Below are positions 1-8,619 of a stretch of 64,000 nucleotides of DNA, piece after piece. The stretch is taken from positions 248,001 to 312,000 of the forward strand of contig NZ_JACHLR010000003.1 in the NCBI RefSeq assembly GCF_014204535.1, in the 5' to 3' direction. The position numbers and the translations under genes were made by a program. The DNA comes from Novosphingobium chloroacetimidivorans. Its GTDB lineage: Bacteria > Pseudomonadota > Alphaproteobacteria > Sphingomonadales > Sphingomonadaceae. The notes under the pieces were generated by a model. The model was not told the DNA's origin. It made no database searches and saw nothing but the letters and a program-made list of their open reading frames with translations. Within the stretch, counting starts at the first letter, position 1; each line of letters opens with the position of its first letter.

Positions 1-2085
1 CACTTCGGGCTGTGCCTCGATCAGCCGCGTGACCCGGCCCGCCACGGCGGAGGTCTGCTGGATGGTGGTGCCGGGCACCATCTCGATGTTGACGCGGCTG
101 GTGTCGGAATTGGTGTTGGGCTGGAACTGCTGCGGCGCACCGGCGAGCAGCGCGAACGTCACCACCAGCGCATAGATCCCGGCGCAGAAGGCGAAGAAGC
201 GGTGGTCGCGCATGCGCGCGGCGATGCGGTCGGACAGATAGCGGTACCAGCGGCCAAAGCTGCCCATCGCTCCGAAGAGGGCGCGGAACAGCTTACCGGC
301 GACGATCACCACGAACGGCACGGCCACCGGCGCGATGACGGCCGAAAGGATGAAGGCAGTGCGATCGAAGCCGATCGAGCGCAGGCCCAGGTCGACCACC
401 TTGAAGGTCAGATAGGCCAGGACCATGCCGGCCGCGAGGATGACGAGCAGCAGCACCAGTCCCAGCGGATAGAACCAGGCTTGTGAAGGCGCACGTTGCA
501 CCAGCGCACGCAAGCGGCGCGATTCCCGGCTGTCGAGGGTCCAGGTGAGCACCCGCAAGTACGCGTCCATCGCGCGGCCGCCACCGTGCTCGGCATGGCC
601 CTGCGCCTTGAGGAAGTAGGCCGCGACCATCGGCGTGATGATGCGCGCGACCGCCAGGCTCATCAGCACCGCGGCGACGACGGTGAGGCCGAACGCCTTG
701 AAGAACTGGCCCGGAATACCCGGCATCAGGCCGACCGGCAGGAACACCGCGACGATCGAGAAGGTGGTGGCCACCACTGCCAGGCCGATCTCGTCGGCGG
801 CGTCGATCGAGGCCTGGTAGGCGCTCTTGCCCATGCGCATGTGGCGCACGATGTTCTCGATCTCCACGATCGCGTCGTCGACCAGCACGCCGGCGACCAG
901 GCTCAGCGCCAGCAAAGACAGGAAGTTCAGCGTGAAGCCGAGCAGGTCCATGAACCAGAAGGTCGGGATCGCGGACAGGGGAATCGCCAGCGCCGAGATC
1001 GCCGTTGCGCGCCAGTCACGCAGGAACAGGTAGACGATGACGATCGCCAGCACCGCGCCTTCGACCAGCGCCTCCATCGAGCTGGTGTACTGGTCGCGGG
1101 TATAGTCGACGGTGGTGAACAGCTGGGTGAAGTGGACGTTGGGATTGTCCTTCTTGATCTGGTCCAGCTTCTTCATCGCCTCGTCGTAGACGGTGACTTC
1201 CGAGGCCCCGAGCGCACGCTCGAAACCGAAGGTCACCACCTCGCGCCCGTGGAGCTTGGCGATGCGGGTCTGTTCGGAATAGCCGTCGTAGACATGGGCG
1301 ATGTCGGCCAGCTTGACCGAGCGGCCGCCGCCCAGGTTCACCTGCGTCTGCGAGAGGGCATAGGCGTCGTCCGCGTTGCCCAGCACGCGCACCGACTGGC
1401 GCGAGCCGGCGATCTCGGCCTTGCCGCCGGCCGCATCGGTGTTGACCGCGCGCAGCACGTTGTTGACGTCGCGCGCGGTGACGCCGAGCGACTGCATGCG
1501 GTCCGGATCCATGACCACGCGGATCTCGCGATCGACGCCGCCATTGCGCTCAACCTTGGCGAGGCCGGGCACGCTCAGCAGGCTCTTGGCGACGGTGTCG
1601 TCGATGAACCAGCTGAGCTGCTCCATCGTCATGTCGTCGGCACTGACGGCGAAGTAGCCGATAGAGCCGCCGCCGCCCGCCTCGATCTTCTGGACCTGAG
1701 GCTCGAGGATGCCCTCGGGCAGTTCGGAGCGGACCTGGTCTACCGCGTTCTTGACCTGGTTGGTCGCGACGTCGGGATTGGTGCCGACGTTGAAGAACAC
1801 CAGCGTCTGCGAACTGCCTTCCGAAGCGGTCGACTGGATGTTGTCGATGCCGGGGATCGAACGGACCGAACCCTCGATCACCTGGGTGATCTGTGTCTCG
1901 ATCTCGCTGGGTGCGGCGCCAGGCTGCGAGACCTGGACGATGACGCCCGGAAACTCGACGTCCGGCATGTTGTTCACGTCCATGCGACTGAACGAGACAA
2001 GCCCGGCGATCACCAGCCCGATGAAGAAGACGATCGGGATGATCGGATTGCGGATCGACCATGCCGAGAGGTTCTGGAGGCCCAT
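1..2085 (-). CDS. RND multidrug efflux permease, HAE1/AcrB type (partial, C-terminus outside window)
   Basis: Inner-membrane proton-driven pump of a tripartite efflux system. The reading frame from ATG at 2085 stays open to base 1, giving 695 residues of a family usually about 1040 long, so roughly the last third is missing. It begins [20 protein letters not shown], typical of the family. The TM4 motif [13 protein letters not shown] places the proton-relay aspartates at residues 403-404, and TM6 ends near AYFLK just before residue 496. An unusual insertion with two hydrophobic segments (about 537-561 and 573-600) lies in the central linker before TM7 at about 629-650. The start is 9 bp downstream of the adaptor stop, so the two are one operon. 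The substrate cannot be deduced. Confidence 0.93.
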   Translation of the reverse strand, partial: MGLQNLSAWSIRNPIIPIVFFIGLVIAGLVSFSRMDVNNMPDVEFPGVIVQVSQPGAAPSEIETQITQVIEGSVRSIPGIDNIQSTASEGSSQTLVFFNVGTNPDVATNQVKNAVDQVRSELPEGILEPQVQKIEAGGGGSIGYFAVSADDMTMEQLSWFIDDTVAKSLLSVPGLAKVERNGGVDREIRVVMDPDRMQSLGVTARDVNNVLRAVNTDAAGGKAEIAGSRQSVRVLGNADDAYALSQTQVNLGGGRSVKLADIAHVYDGYSEQTRIAKLHGREVVTFGFERALGASEVTVYDEAMKKLDQIKKDNPNVHFTQLFTTVDYTRDQYTSSMEALVEGAVLAIVIVYLFLRDWRATAISALAIPLSAIPTFWFMDLLGFTLNFLSLLALSLVAGVLVDDAIVEIENIVRHMRMGKSAYQASIDAADEIGLAVVATTFSIVAVFLPVGLMPGIPGQFFKAFGLTVVAAVLMSLAVARIITPMVAAYFLKAQGHAEHGGGRAMDAYLRVLTWTLDSRESRRLRALVQRAPSQAWFYPLGLVLLLVILAAGMVLAYLTFKVVDLGLRSIGFDRTAFILSAVIAPVAVPFVVIVAGKLFRALFGAMGSFGRWYRYLSDRIAARMRDHRFFAFCAGIYALVVTFALLAGAPQQFQPNTNSDTSRVNIEMVPGTTIQQTSAVAGRVTRLIEAQPEV

Positions 2086-2094
2086 GGGTGTGGC

Positions 2095-3303
2095 TCAGCC
2101 GCCCTGTTCGACGCGGCGCGGCGTGACCTTGTCGCCCGGATTGAGGAAGCCGCCGGCGCGCAGCACGACCTGCTCGGTGCCGCTCAACCCTTCGGTCACG
2201 GCGATGCCACCGGCCGTCACCAGACCCGTGCGCACGCCGCGGCGCTCCACCTTGCCGTCCTTGCCGACCACGTAGACGAAGCTGCCCTTCTCGTCGCTGA
2301 GGATGGCGGATTCCGGCAGGCGGGGCGCCACCAGCGTGCCTGCGGCGATGCGCGCGGTGGCGAACCCGCCGGGGCGCAGGCCGGGCGCGTAGTTGAGCGC
2401 GATGCGCGCGACGCCCTGGCGGTCCTGCTGGTCGACCACGGGCGAAAGCTGCCAGATCTGGCCGGCGAAGGCGCGATCGGTGCCGACCGGCGTCACCTCG
2501 GCGCGCACGCCGATAGAGAGCTTCGACAGGTCGTCTTCGGAAAGCCGCGCGGTCATCTCCATCTCGCCGCCCTTGGCGATGCGGAACAGCACGCCCGAGC
2601 CGCCGGTGACGACCTGGCCGGGCTCCACCGCGCGGGTGAGCACGAGGCCGGCTTCGGGCGCGACGATGTTCAGGCGGTTGTTGCGCGCGCGGGTCTCGCC
2701 CAGCTGCGCGCGGGCGACCTTGACCCGCGCGTTGGCGGCGTCACGGGTGGCGGTCAGCCGGTCGATGTCGGCCTTCGAAATGAAGCCGCGTTCCACCAGG
2801 CGCAGCGCGCGATCGAGGTTGGCCTGCGCCAGCCGCGCGTCGGCGGCGGCAACGTCGACTTGCGCGGCGAGGCTGGCGGCCTGCTCCACCTGCACCGACC
2901 GATCGATCACCGCCAGCGGCTGGCCCTTGCGCACCCAGTCGCCGGCATCGACGAGGACGCTGACCACCTGGCCGCCTTCGCCCACCGATCCCACCGGCAT
3001 CTCGCGACGCGCGGCGATCGACCCGGTTCCGGTAATCTCGCCCGCGATGCTCGCGCGGCCGGGCGTGGCGACGCTCACCACCGGGATTTGCGTCGCCGCG
3101 GCAGTATCGGCCGGCTTCTCGGCACGCGCGTGGAGGATGAACCAGATGGCGATCAAGGCGATCACCGCCGCCCCCACGATCAGCCATACGCGGCGGCCCG
3201 AACGCGCGTCGTGCTCGTCACCGGCGTCATAGACGTCGACCGTGCCCGAGTTGCCGTTGCCCATCATGCCGGTCGCCGTATCGATCTTGGCGTCGTAGTT
3301 CAT
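2095..3303 (-). CDS. RND efflux periplasmic adaptor (membrane fusion protein)
   Basis: Periplasmic adaptor that links the permease to an outer-membrane channel. From ATG at 3303 it is 402 residues: a short cytoplasmic N-terminus, one anchor helix at about 39-58 (VWLIVGAAVIALIAIWFIL), a lipoyl half-motif (GGQVVSVLVDAGDWVRKGQP), an Ala/Arg-rich alpha-hairpin at about 135-205, the second lipoyl half and a beta-barrel. A 65-codon in-frame extension upstream is rejected because it is Arg/Cys-rich and lacks family features. No outer-membrane factor gene follows within the window, so the complex may use a shared TolC-like channel or one encoded beyond base 1. No local regulator gene is present. Confidence 0.92.
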   Translation of the reverse strand: MNYDAKIDTATGMMGNGNSGTVDVYDAGDEHDARSGRRVWLIVGAAVIALIAIWFILHARAEKPADTAAATQIPVVSVATPGRASIAGEITGTGSIAARREMPVGSVGEGGQVVSVLVDAGDWVRKGQPLAVIDRSVQVEQAASLAAQVDVAAADARLAQANLDRALRLVERGFISKADIDRLTATRDAANARVKVARAQLGETRARNNRLNIVAPEAGLVLTRAVEPGQVVTGGSGVLFRIAKGGEMEMTARLSEDDLSKLSIGVRAEVTPVGTDRAFAGQIWQLSPVVDQQDRQGVARIALNYAPGLRPGGFATARIAAGTLVAPRLPESAILSDEKGSFVYVVGKDGKVERRGVRTGLVTAGGIAVTEGLSGTEQVVLRAGGFLNPGDKVTPRRVEQGG

Positions 3304-3511
3304 CCGCTGCCACCTGCGCGGGCCGGGCTGGTCCCGGACGCCGCAAAGCCGATGCAAAAGGCGCGTGTTCGCGCCCGCCGACATCGGCATCTTCCCTCGT
3401 CGGCAGCCATATACGCGGCGCCCTGCACTGGCAAACGGGAAGTCTGCGGCCGCGCAGACCCTCGTCGCAAAGACGTGGACGCGTGTTGTTTGCGCCACGT
3501 GAACAGTGCCG

Positions 3512-3550
3512 CCAAAGAGAAACGGCGGCCCGCTTCGCAGCGGCCGCCGT
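3512..3550 (-). terminator. Intrinsic terminator of sciP
   Basis: A 9-bp stem (3522-3530 with 3542-3550) continues into a 3-bp inner stem around a TCGC loop. Read on the minus strand, the stem is followed by TTCTCTTTGG; on the plus strand by CCTTTTC. It lies 44 bp after the sciP stop, so it should end the sciP transcript before the efflux operon. The rest of the gap, 3304-3511, shows no gene; it should hold the efflux promoter, but I cannot pick out its boxes. Confidence 0.65.
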
Positions 3551-3593
3551 CCTTTTCACTTGGGCTGTCCCGCAATCGCGGGACAACGCGGCG

Positions 3594-3893
3594 TCAATAC
3601 TTCTGCTGGCGCTCGTACAAGTCGCGGTAGTGCTGGATGCGGGTGACGCGCAGGCCCTGCATCCCCGAGCGATCCACCGCGCGCTGCCACGAGGCGAACT
3701 CCTCCAGCGTGAGCTGATACCGCTCGCACACCTCGTCGATCGAGAGCAGGCCGCCATTCACGGCGGCGACGACCTCGGCCTTGCGACGCACGACCCACCG
3801 CGTCGTACTGGGCGGCGGCAGGCTGTCGAGAGTGAGCGGTTCGCCGAGCGGGCCGATCACCTGCGCCGGACGGATCTTCTGGTTTTCGATCAT
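3594..3893 (-). CDS. sciP: SciP, CtrA inhibitor (DUF1153 family)
   Basis: Small helix-turn-helix protein. In Caulobacter, SciP binds CtrA-dependent promoters and blocks CtrA activity after cell division. The 99-residue protein carries the family block RRKAEVVAAVNGGLLSIDEV followed by CERYQLTLEEFASWQ and TRIQHYRDLY, and matches the usual length of about 95 residues. The ATG is preceded by GAGGGTAACA, a usable ribosome binding site. That site overlaps the end of the upstream gene, whose stop codon lies 2 bp before this start, so the two may be co-transcribed. It implies that a CtrA cell-cycle circuit operates here, although CtrA itself is not in the window. Confidence 0.92.
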   Translation of the reverse strand: MIENQKIRPAQVIGPLGEPLTLDSLPPPSTTRWVVRRKAEVVAAVNGGLLSIDEVCERYQLTLEEFASWQRAVDRSGMQGLRVTRIQHYRDLYERQQKY

Positions 3894-3895
3894 TG

Positions 3896-4216
3896 TTACC
3901 CTCGTCCACCGGATCTGGTTAGGCCGGCGACGGCTGAGGCTATGGCCTCACCTGACTTGCGATTGCCTAAATCGTTTGGGTTAACGGACCTGTGCCGAAC
4001 GGGAAAAGCGGCCAGGCACGCCGCGGCAAAATCGTCGAAACTGCCGCGCATGGCGATCGTTTCGGTGCGAATTCCCTTGGCGAGCGAGGCACTTGCCTCA
4101 CGCGAGGCGACGAGCCGCGCGAGCAGGTCGGGCCAACGCGGGTGAACGACGGGCAAAGCCTGCACGCCGGCATCCGCGGCCAATCCACCGCCATCGAGGT
4201 CGAACGCCATGTCCAT
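3896..4216 (-). CDS. Hypothetical protein immediately upstream of sciP
   Basis: A 106-residue open frame with high G+C at third codon positions in its first two thirds, as in the neighbouring genes; the last 30 codons are less typical. No domain is recognised and there is no signal peptide or membrane segment. Sequence landmarks are PVVHPRWPDLLARLVASRE and MRGSFDDFAAACLAAFP. Its stop TAA is 2 bp from the sciP start. There is no convincing ribosome binding site before the ATG at 4216 or the second ATG at 4210, so the true start may be internal. It may be a genuine small gene, or partly the sciP leader region. Confidence 0.45.
   Translation of the reverse strand: MDMAFDLDGGGLAADAGVQALPVVHPRWPDLLARLVASREASASLAKGIRTETIAMRGSFDDFAAACLAAFPVRHRSVNPNDLGNRKSGEAIASAVAGLTRSGGRG
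3977..3982. promoter_or_regulatory. Possible CtrA half-site upstream of sciP
   Basis: GTTAAC at 3976-3981 region gives a TTAAC half-site on the minus strand about 85 bp upstream of the sciP start. Seven bases on from TTAA the second half reads GATT rather than TTAA, so the full TTAA-N7-TTAA consensus is not met. sciP is under cell-cycle control in Caulobacter, which makes the location plausible, but the match is weak. Confidence 0.2.
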
Positions 4217-4341
4217 GGGCGACGCAGTACCACCGGCATGGTCAAGAGGAGGTAAAGACCGGGTTTACTTGCTGTTTAGGACGTTTGGTCCAATCGCGTG
4301 CGGCGCGCAGCCGCGCGTGGTCAGCCTGACCGAAAGGGTTT

Positions 4342-5505
4342 ATGGGCGGCACGATGACTCTTGCCCCCGATCTTGCCCGGCTCGACTTCGCCGAACTGTT
4401 CCAGCTGCCCCAGCCGCTCTCTTCCCGGCGCATCGTCGTCGCCATGTCGGGCGGGGTGGACAGCTCGGTCGTGGCGGCACTGGCGGCGGCGAGCGGGGCG
4501 GAGACGATCGGCGTGACGCTCCAGCTCTACGACTATGGCGCGGCGACGGGCCGCAAGGGCGCGTGCTGCGCCGGCGACGACATCCGCGACGCGCGCGCCG
4601 TCGCCGACCGGCTCGGCATCGCCCATTACGTCTTCGATCACGAGAGCGCCTTTCGCGAGGACGTGGTCGAGCGCTTCGCCGACGACTACCTCGCCGGGCG
4701 CACGCCGATCCCGTGCATCCGCTGCAACATGGGGCCCAAGTTCACCGACTTGTTCGCCATGGCGCGCGACCTCGGCGCCGATTGCCTGGCGACCGGCCAC
4801 TACGTGCGCCGCGCGATCGGAGCAGCCGGTCCCGAACTGCATCGCGCCGCAGACCCCGCGCGCGACCAGAGCTACTTCCTCTACGCGACCACCGAGGCAC
4901 AGCTCGACTTCCTGCGCTTCCCCTTGGGCGGACTACCCAAGCCCGAAGTGCGCCGCCTGGCCGAAGCGGCTGCCTTACGCAACGCCGCCAAGCCCGACAG
5001 CCAGGACATCTGTTTCGTCCCCGACGGCGACTACGCCAAGGTCGTGCGCGCGATCCGACCCGAAGGCGAGGCGCCCGGCGCGATCATCCATGCCGAGACG
5101 GGCGCCACTCTGGGCGAGCACCGCGGCGTCATCCACTACACCGTCGGCCAGCGCCGCGGCCTGGAGATCGGCGGCCAGCCCGAGCCGCTCTACGTCACCG
5201 GTATCGACGCTCCGACGCGCCGCGTCCTCGTCGGCCCGCGCCGCCTGCTGGGCGTGAGCGCCGCGCGCCTGGTCGAAACCAACCGCATCGGCCCGCTGCC
5301 CGACGAACCGCTGACCGCCAAGGTGCGCTCGCTGGCCAAGCCCGTGCCGGTCACGCTGGAGGGGCCGATCGGAGACGGCGCGGAGGCGACGATCCGCTTC
5401 GCGGAGCCAGAGTACGGCGTCGCGCCGGGGCAGGCGGCGGTGCTCTACGCGGGCGATCGGGTAGTTGGCGGTGGCTGGATCGAGGGAACTGAAGCCGCGG
5501 CTTGA
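4342..5505 (+). CDS. mnmA: tRNA-specific 2-thiouridylase MnmA
   Basis: Uses ATP and a relayed persulfide to thiolate U34 of Glu, Gln and Lys tRNAs in the cytoplasm. The 387-residue product has the PP-loop SGGVDSS at 36-42, the first catalytic cysteine in [13 protein letters not shown] (about 130) and the second in [12 protein letters not shown] (about 225), then the beta-barrel domain with [10 protein letters not shown]. The start at 4342 follows GAAAGG at short spacing; a second in-frame ATG at 4354 is equally possible, and the 15-residue leader before the PP-loop core is not conserved. The gene stands alone, divergent from the sciP pair. Confidence 0.95.
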   Translation: MGGTMTLAPDLARLDFAELFQLPQPLSSRRIVVAMSGGVDSSVVAALAAASGAETIGVTLQLYDYGAATGRKGACCAGDDIRDARAVADRLGIAHYVFDHESAFREDVVERFADDYLAGRTPIPCIRCNMGPKFTDLFAMARDLGADCLATGHYVRRAIGAAGPELHRAADPARDQSYFLYATTEAQLDFLRFPLGGLPKPEVRRLAEAAALRNAAKPDSQDICFVPDGDYAKVVRAIRPEGEAPGAIIHAETGATLGEHRGVIHYTVGQRRGLEIGGQPEPLYVTGIDAPTRRVLVGPRRLLGVSAARLVETNRIGPLPDEPLTAKVRSLAKPVPVTLEGPIGDGAEATIRFAEPEYGVAPGQAAVLYAGDRVVGGGWIEGTEAAA

Positions 5506-5587
5506 GGACGCTCTAGGGACAACGGCAGCTTACGCCCAGTTGCGGTCATAATGCGGTGTGCTACTCCTAAGACGAAAGGAGACGCTT

Positions 5588-5953
5588 GTGGCCCTAGCCG
5601 TGATACTCGTATCTGCCATGTTCGCGCTGATATTGGCGGGATTGTCTATCCGCGCGAATGCTCGCTTTCGGCAAGAGCAGAGACTACCAATGCAATGGAT
5701 GATCGCTAGGTCAATGCCATTATCTCAAACTGTCACTCGGTCTGCGCCCCGCGTTTTCGCCCTCGCTTTTATTCCAAGCCTCGCAAGCTTTGTGTTGGTG
5801 CTGCTCGCTGCCGCAGCGATGACGCTGACGCCGAGACCCGGCCAAGAGGGCATGCTGCTACCGTCTGCCCTCTTCCTAGGCGGTGCGTTCGTTGCGGTTC
5901 ACATCCTTTACCTCTGGCTGGTCGAAAGAACGATTCGCCGGAACGGCAGCTAA
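5588..5953 (+). CDS. Small hypothetical membrane protein
   Basis: No known family recognised. From GTG at 5588 the product is 121 residues with three predicted membrane helices: MALAVILVSAMFALILAG at the N-terminus, FALAFIPSLASFVLVLLAA in the middle and LFLGGAFVAVHILYLWLV near the C-terminus. I chose the GTG because AAAGGAG sits six bases before it; an upstream ATG at 5558 has no such site and would add ten mostly basic residues. Base composition is visibly less GC-rich than the flanking core genes, so it may be a recent arrival or a fast-evolving orphan. It is monocistronic and followed by a palindromic repeat. Confidence 0.6.
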   Translation: MALAVILVSAMFALILAGLSIRANARFRQEQRLPMQWMIARSMPLSQTVTRSAPRVFALAFIPSLASFVLVLLAAAAMTLTPRPGQEGMLLPSALFLGGAFVAVHILYLWLVERTIRRNGS

Positions 5954-5967
5954 CCACCATAACCCGC

Positions 5968-6101
5968 CGTCACCCTGAACTCGTTTCAGGGTCCATTTAG
6001 CCGATAGCTCCGAGCCTTGCTCGAAAACCGGCTGCCCGGTTCACGCCAGCGACGTTTGAGCCGAGCGGCACGATGGATGCTGAAACGAGTTCAGCATGAC
6101 G
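5968..6101. repeat. Palindromic intergenic repeat, family F
   Basis: Inverted arms: the left arm begins CGTCACCCTGAACTCGTTTC and runs to GGTCCAT (5968-5995); the right arm starts ATGGATGCTGAAACGAGTTC and ends CATGACG (6073-6101). The 77 bp between them show no coding signs. It lies between two convergent genes, where it could serve as a bidirectional terminator. Only copy in the window. Confidence 0.7.
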
Positions 6102-6131
6102 AGGTCTGTGGTCGTTCGGCTATGCCGCCTC

Positions 6132-6464
6132 TCAATCCTTCCACACATCCTGCACGCAGCCGGCATCGCGCGACCAGCGGGACGTCTGCTCGGCCAGCAG
6201 CGGCACGCTGGCCGTCAGGGTCCGCGCCGCCGTATCCTCGTGGAGGCCGACCCAGTCCTGCTTGATCGCGGGGTCGGCCTGGCACGAGGCCAGCGGCCTG
6301 CCGGCGGCGAAGCGGCACAGGCAGGCGGTCTGCGCCGCATAGGCCGTGCGGGCCACGGCGTCGGTGCGCATGCGGGTCCAGAACCAGGCGGTCAGGCCCA
6401 GCGCCACCGCCGCGATCAGCAGCAGCAGATTTCGTCCCCAGCGCGCTGGCTGGCGGGACTGCAT
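6132..6464 (-). CDS. Hypothetical single-pass membrane protein, Cys-containing periplasmic domain
   Basis: Function unknown. From ATG at 6464 the product is 110 residues: a basic N-terminus, one anchor helix (NLLLLIAAVALGLTAWFW, about 11-28), then about 80 residues predicted to face the periplasm. This part has four cysteines, two in TACLCRF, one in LASCQAD and one in AGCVQDVW near the C-terminus, suggesting disulfides or metal binding. An upstream ATG at 6488 would add eight residues and leaves less room for a promoter. Its start is 54 bp from that of the serine-hydrolase-like gene, so the two share a divergent promoter gap. Confidence 0.65.
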   Translation of the reverse strand: MQSRQPARWGRNLLLLIAAVALGLTAWFWTRMRTDAVARTAYAAQTACLCRFAAGRPLASCQADPAIKQDWVGLHEDTAARTLTASVPLLAEQTSRWSRDAGCVQDVWKD

Positions 6465-6518
6465 TTCTGCCCTCTGTCCTGTTGCCATCGCGTCACGCCT
6501 CGCACATCACCCGCGCCA

Positions 6519-7664
6519 ATGTCGCCGCGTCGCCTGCCTCTTATCCGCGCCCTCACCCTGCTGCCAGCCCCCCTGCTCGCGCTGGCGGCATGCGGCGGTG
6601 GACAGGACGGCCCGCCTCCGCCCAGCGCCGAGGCGCAGGCCGCCGTGCGCGACGATGGCGGCGCCGCGCGGATCCCGCTGGCGCGCGCGATCGACGGACT
6701 TTTCGACGCCGATGCCGTGGGCGCGACTCAGGCCCTGGTGGTGATGAAGCGCGGCAGCGTCATCGCCGAGCGCTATGGCTCCGGGATCGATGCCAAGACC
6801 CCGCTGCCCGGCTGGTCGATGGCGCAGTGCGTCACCGCGCTGATGATCGGACAGCTTGCCAGCGACGGCCGCCTGCGCATGGACGAAACCGCGCCTGTGC
6901 CCGACTGGCAGCGCCCCGGCGATCCGCGGGGCGAGATCACCTTGCGCCAGCTGCTGCAGATGCGATCGGGCCTGCGGCACACGGAGACGGCCCAGAATGC
7001 GAATGGGTCCGAGCGCCCGTCCGATCGCACCCGCATGCTGTTCCTCGACGGGCGCGACGACATGGCCGCCTATGCAGAAGCCCAGCCGCTGGAGGCACCG
7101 GCCGGTCGCCGCTTCGAGCCCTCCGCGGCGACCGGCGTGATCCTGGCCGACCTGGCGGGACGGGTGCTGACCGACAGCCGCGATCCCGCCCTGCGACGGC
7201 GCGCCGTGAGCGACTACTTGCGCACCCGCGTGCTCGACCCGGTCGGCATGAAGGGTACGCAGGTCACCTTCGATCGCGCCGGCACGCTGGTGGGATCGAG
7301 CATGATGCTCAGCCCCGCGCGCAGCTGGGCGATGCTGGGCGAGTTCCTGCGCCACACCGGCTCGGTCAAGGGCGCGCAAGTGCTGCCGCATCGCTGGGTG
7401 ACCTTCATGCGCACGGCGTCCCCACGCAATCCGGCCTACGGCGCCGGCGTGTGGCTGAACGGCACGCCGCCATCCGGCAAGGCGCCGCTTTGGCCCGGAC
7501 AAGGGCGCAAGGGGCTGTTCGCGTGCCTGGGCGAGCACGGGCAGTACCTCGTCGGCTCGCCCGACCAGCTGCTGACAGTGGTGCGGCTGGGGCACTCGAC
7601 GCCAGAGCAGGAGGCGACGCTGCACGACCGATTGGGCGAGCTGATCGAGCTGTTTCCGGGGTAG
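6519..7664 (+). CDS. Serine-hydrolase-like lipoprotein of the class C beta-lactamase fold, catalytic Lys and Tyr missing
   Basis: A 381-residue member of the PF00144 (beta-lactamase/esterase) fold. It starts with a lipoprotein signal, lipobox LAAC at about 24-27, so it is probably membrane anchored in the periplasm. Family landmarks are LLQMRSGLRHTE, PAGRRF, LVGSSMMLSPARSWAMLGEF and a C-terminal HGQYLVGSPDQ. The nucleophile motif SxxK reads S100-M-A-Q103, so the general-base lysine is glutamine. The YxN-type motif after PAGRRF reads EPSA, with Pro201 where Tyr is expected. It may be a pseudoenzyme or use another base. The start was chosen at the signal peptide, because the upstream in-frame extension overlaps the divergent gene. 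Confidence 0.8.
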   Translation: MSPRRLPLIRALTLLPAPLLALAACGGGQDGPPPPSAEAQAAVRDDGGAARIPLARAIDGLFDADAVGATQALVVMKRGSVIAERYGSGIDAKTPLPGWSMAQCVTALMIGQLASDGRLRMDETAPVPDWQRPGDPRGEITLRQLLQMRSGLRHTETAQNANGSERPSDRTRMLFLDGRDDMAAYAEAQPLEAPAGRRFEPSAATGVILADLAGRVLTDSRDPALRRRAVSDYLRTRVLDPVGMKGTQVTFDRAGTLVGSSMMLSPARSWAMLGEFLRHTGSVKGAQVLPHRWVTFMRTASPRNPAYGAGVWLNGTPPSGKAPLWPGQGRKGLFACLGEHGQYLVGSPDQLLTVVRLGHSTPEQEATLHDRLGELIELFPG

Positions 7665-7674
7665 TGTGGCTTAC

Positions 7675-7766
7675 CGTCGTCCCCGCGCAGGCGGGGACCC
7701 CGCTTGTTCTTCTCGGGTCTGGCATTGAACGCGAGAAGCGGGGCCCCCGCCTGCGCGGGGGCGACG
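7675..7766. repeat. Palindromic repeat A1 (family A)
   Basis: Defines family A. The left arm begins CGTCGTCCCCGCGCAGGCGG and ends CCCCGCTT; the right arm begins AAGCGGGGCCCCCGCCTGCG and ends GGGGGCGACG. A variable 25-35 bp loop separates them. Each arm also folds on itself (GTCCCCGC/GCGGGGAC and GCCCCCGC/GCGGGGGC), so a four-armed structure is possible. This copy lies between convergent genes. Confidence 0.85.
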
Positions 7767-7809
7767 GGTGATTGTGACGCAGACGCATGGCGAGCTACGC
7801 ACCCTGCTC

Positions 7810-8619
7810 TCAAAACGTAAACCTGCCTTCCACCACCGTCACGCAAGGACCGCCCAACCAGGCGACGTCCCCCTCGATCCGGCAGGTCAGCAAGCCGCCG
7901 CGCTGCGAGGCCTGGTACGCGGTGAAGCTCTCGCGCCCCAGCCGGCGCGTCCAGAACGCGGTGAGGACCGCGTGCGCGGAGCCGGTGACGCTGTCCTCGT
8001 CCACCCCGCCGCCCGGCACGAACACCCGGCTGACCACATCGGTCTCGCTGCCCGGCGCGGTGACGATGAACTGGTCGTCGCCGAGCGCCTCCAGCCCGCG
8101 CATGTCGGGAACGAGCGCGCGCACCGCCGCTTCGTCGGGGTAGAGGAACACATTATAGCCCAGCGGCGAGCGCCAGGTCTCCACCGGCTCGGCCCCGAGC
8201 AGCGGAACGGCCGCCGCGACCTCGGCCGGTTCGGTGGCGATCGCCGGCAGGCCCAGGCTCAGCACGTCGCCCTCGCGGCGCACCACCAGCACGCCGGCCT
8301 GACGGGTACGGAACGTCACTTGCTCAAGCTCTGGTTCGAGCCCCAGCAGCACATGCCCCGAGGCGAGCGTGGCATGGCCGCACAGGCGGATCTCGCTAGT
8401 GGGCGTGAACCAGCGCAGTTCCCAGTCCGCCTCGCCGGTCTCGTCCCGCACCAGGAAGGCGGTTTCGGCGAACATGTTCTCCGCGCCGATCGCCTGCAGC
8501 ACCGTGTCCTCGGGCCAGTCCTCCAAGATCATCACCGCCGCCTGGTTGCCGGCGAACGGCCGGTCGGCGAAGGCATCGACATGCCAATAGGGAACGGTTT
8601 GCGTGGCGGGGGCAGGCAT
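7810..8619 (-). CDS. PhzF-family isomerase/epimerase-like protein
   Basis: Cytoplasmic enzyme of the diaminopimelate-epimerase-like PhzF family, 269 residues. Members include the phenazine isomerase and many proteins of unknown substrate. Visible family motifs are HVDAFADRPFAGNQAAVM at the N-terminus, ENMFAETAFL with the conserved acidic residue, RLCGHATLAS, and GGGVDEDSVTGSAHAVL in the second half. No other phenazine genes are nearby, so phenazine synthesis is not implied. The start ATG at 8619 overlaps the stop of the upstream transporter as TGATG, indicating translational coupling; it is the third gene of a pdxH operon. Confidence 0.9.
   Translation of the reverse strand: MPAPATQTVPYWHVDAFADRPFAGNQAAVMILEDWPEDTVLQAIGAENMFAETAFLVRDETGEADWELRWFTPTSEIRLCGHATLASGHVLLGLEPELEQVTFRTRQAGVLVVRREGDVLSLGLPAIATEPAEVAAAVPLLGAEPVETWRSPLGYNVFLYPDEAAVRALVPDMRGLEALGDDQFIVTAPGSETDVVSRVFVPGGGVDEDSVTGSAHAVLTAFWTRRLGRESFTAYQASQRGGLLTCRIEGDVAWLGGPCVTVVEGRFTF

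Noticed and set aside
496..3630. A 1044-codon open frame on the plus strand across the efflux genes
   Set aside because: It is antisense to the RND adaptor and permease, is His/Arg/Asp-rich without domains, and results from the high-GC codon pattern of the real genes.
3959..3973. 15-base match GCGATTGCCTAAATC near sciP (plus strand) and near trcR (24133-24147, minus strand)
   Set aside because: A few 15-base matches are expected by chance between two points in 64 kb on both strands, and the contexts differ (coding frame versus pre-terminator).
7810..8619. Phenazine biosynthesis locus
   Set aside because: Only a PhzF-like protein is present; it sits in a pdxH/metal-export operon and no other phz genes occur in the window.
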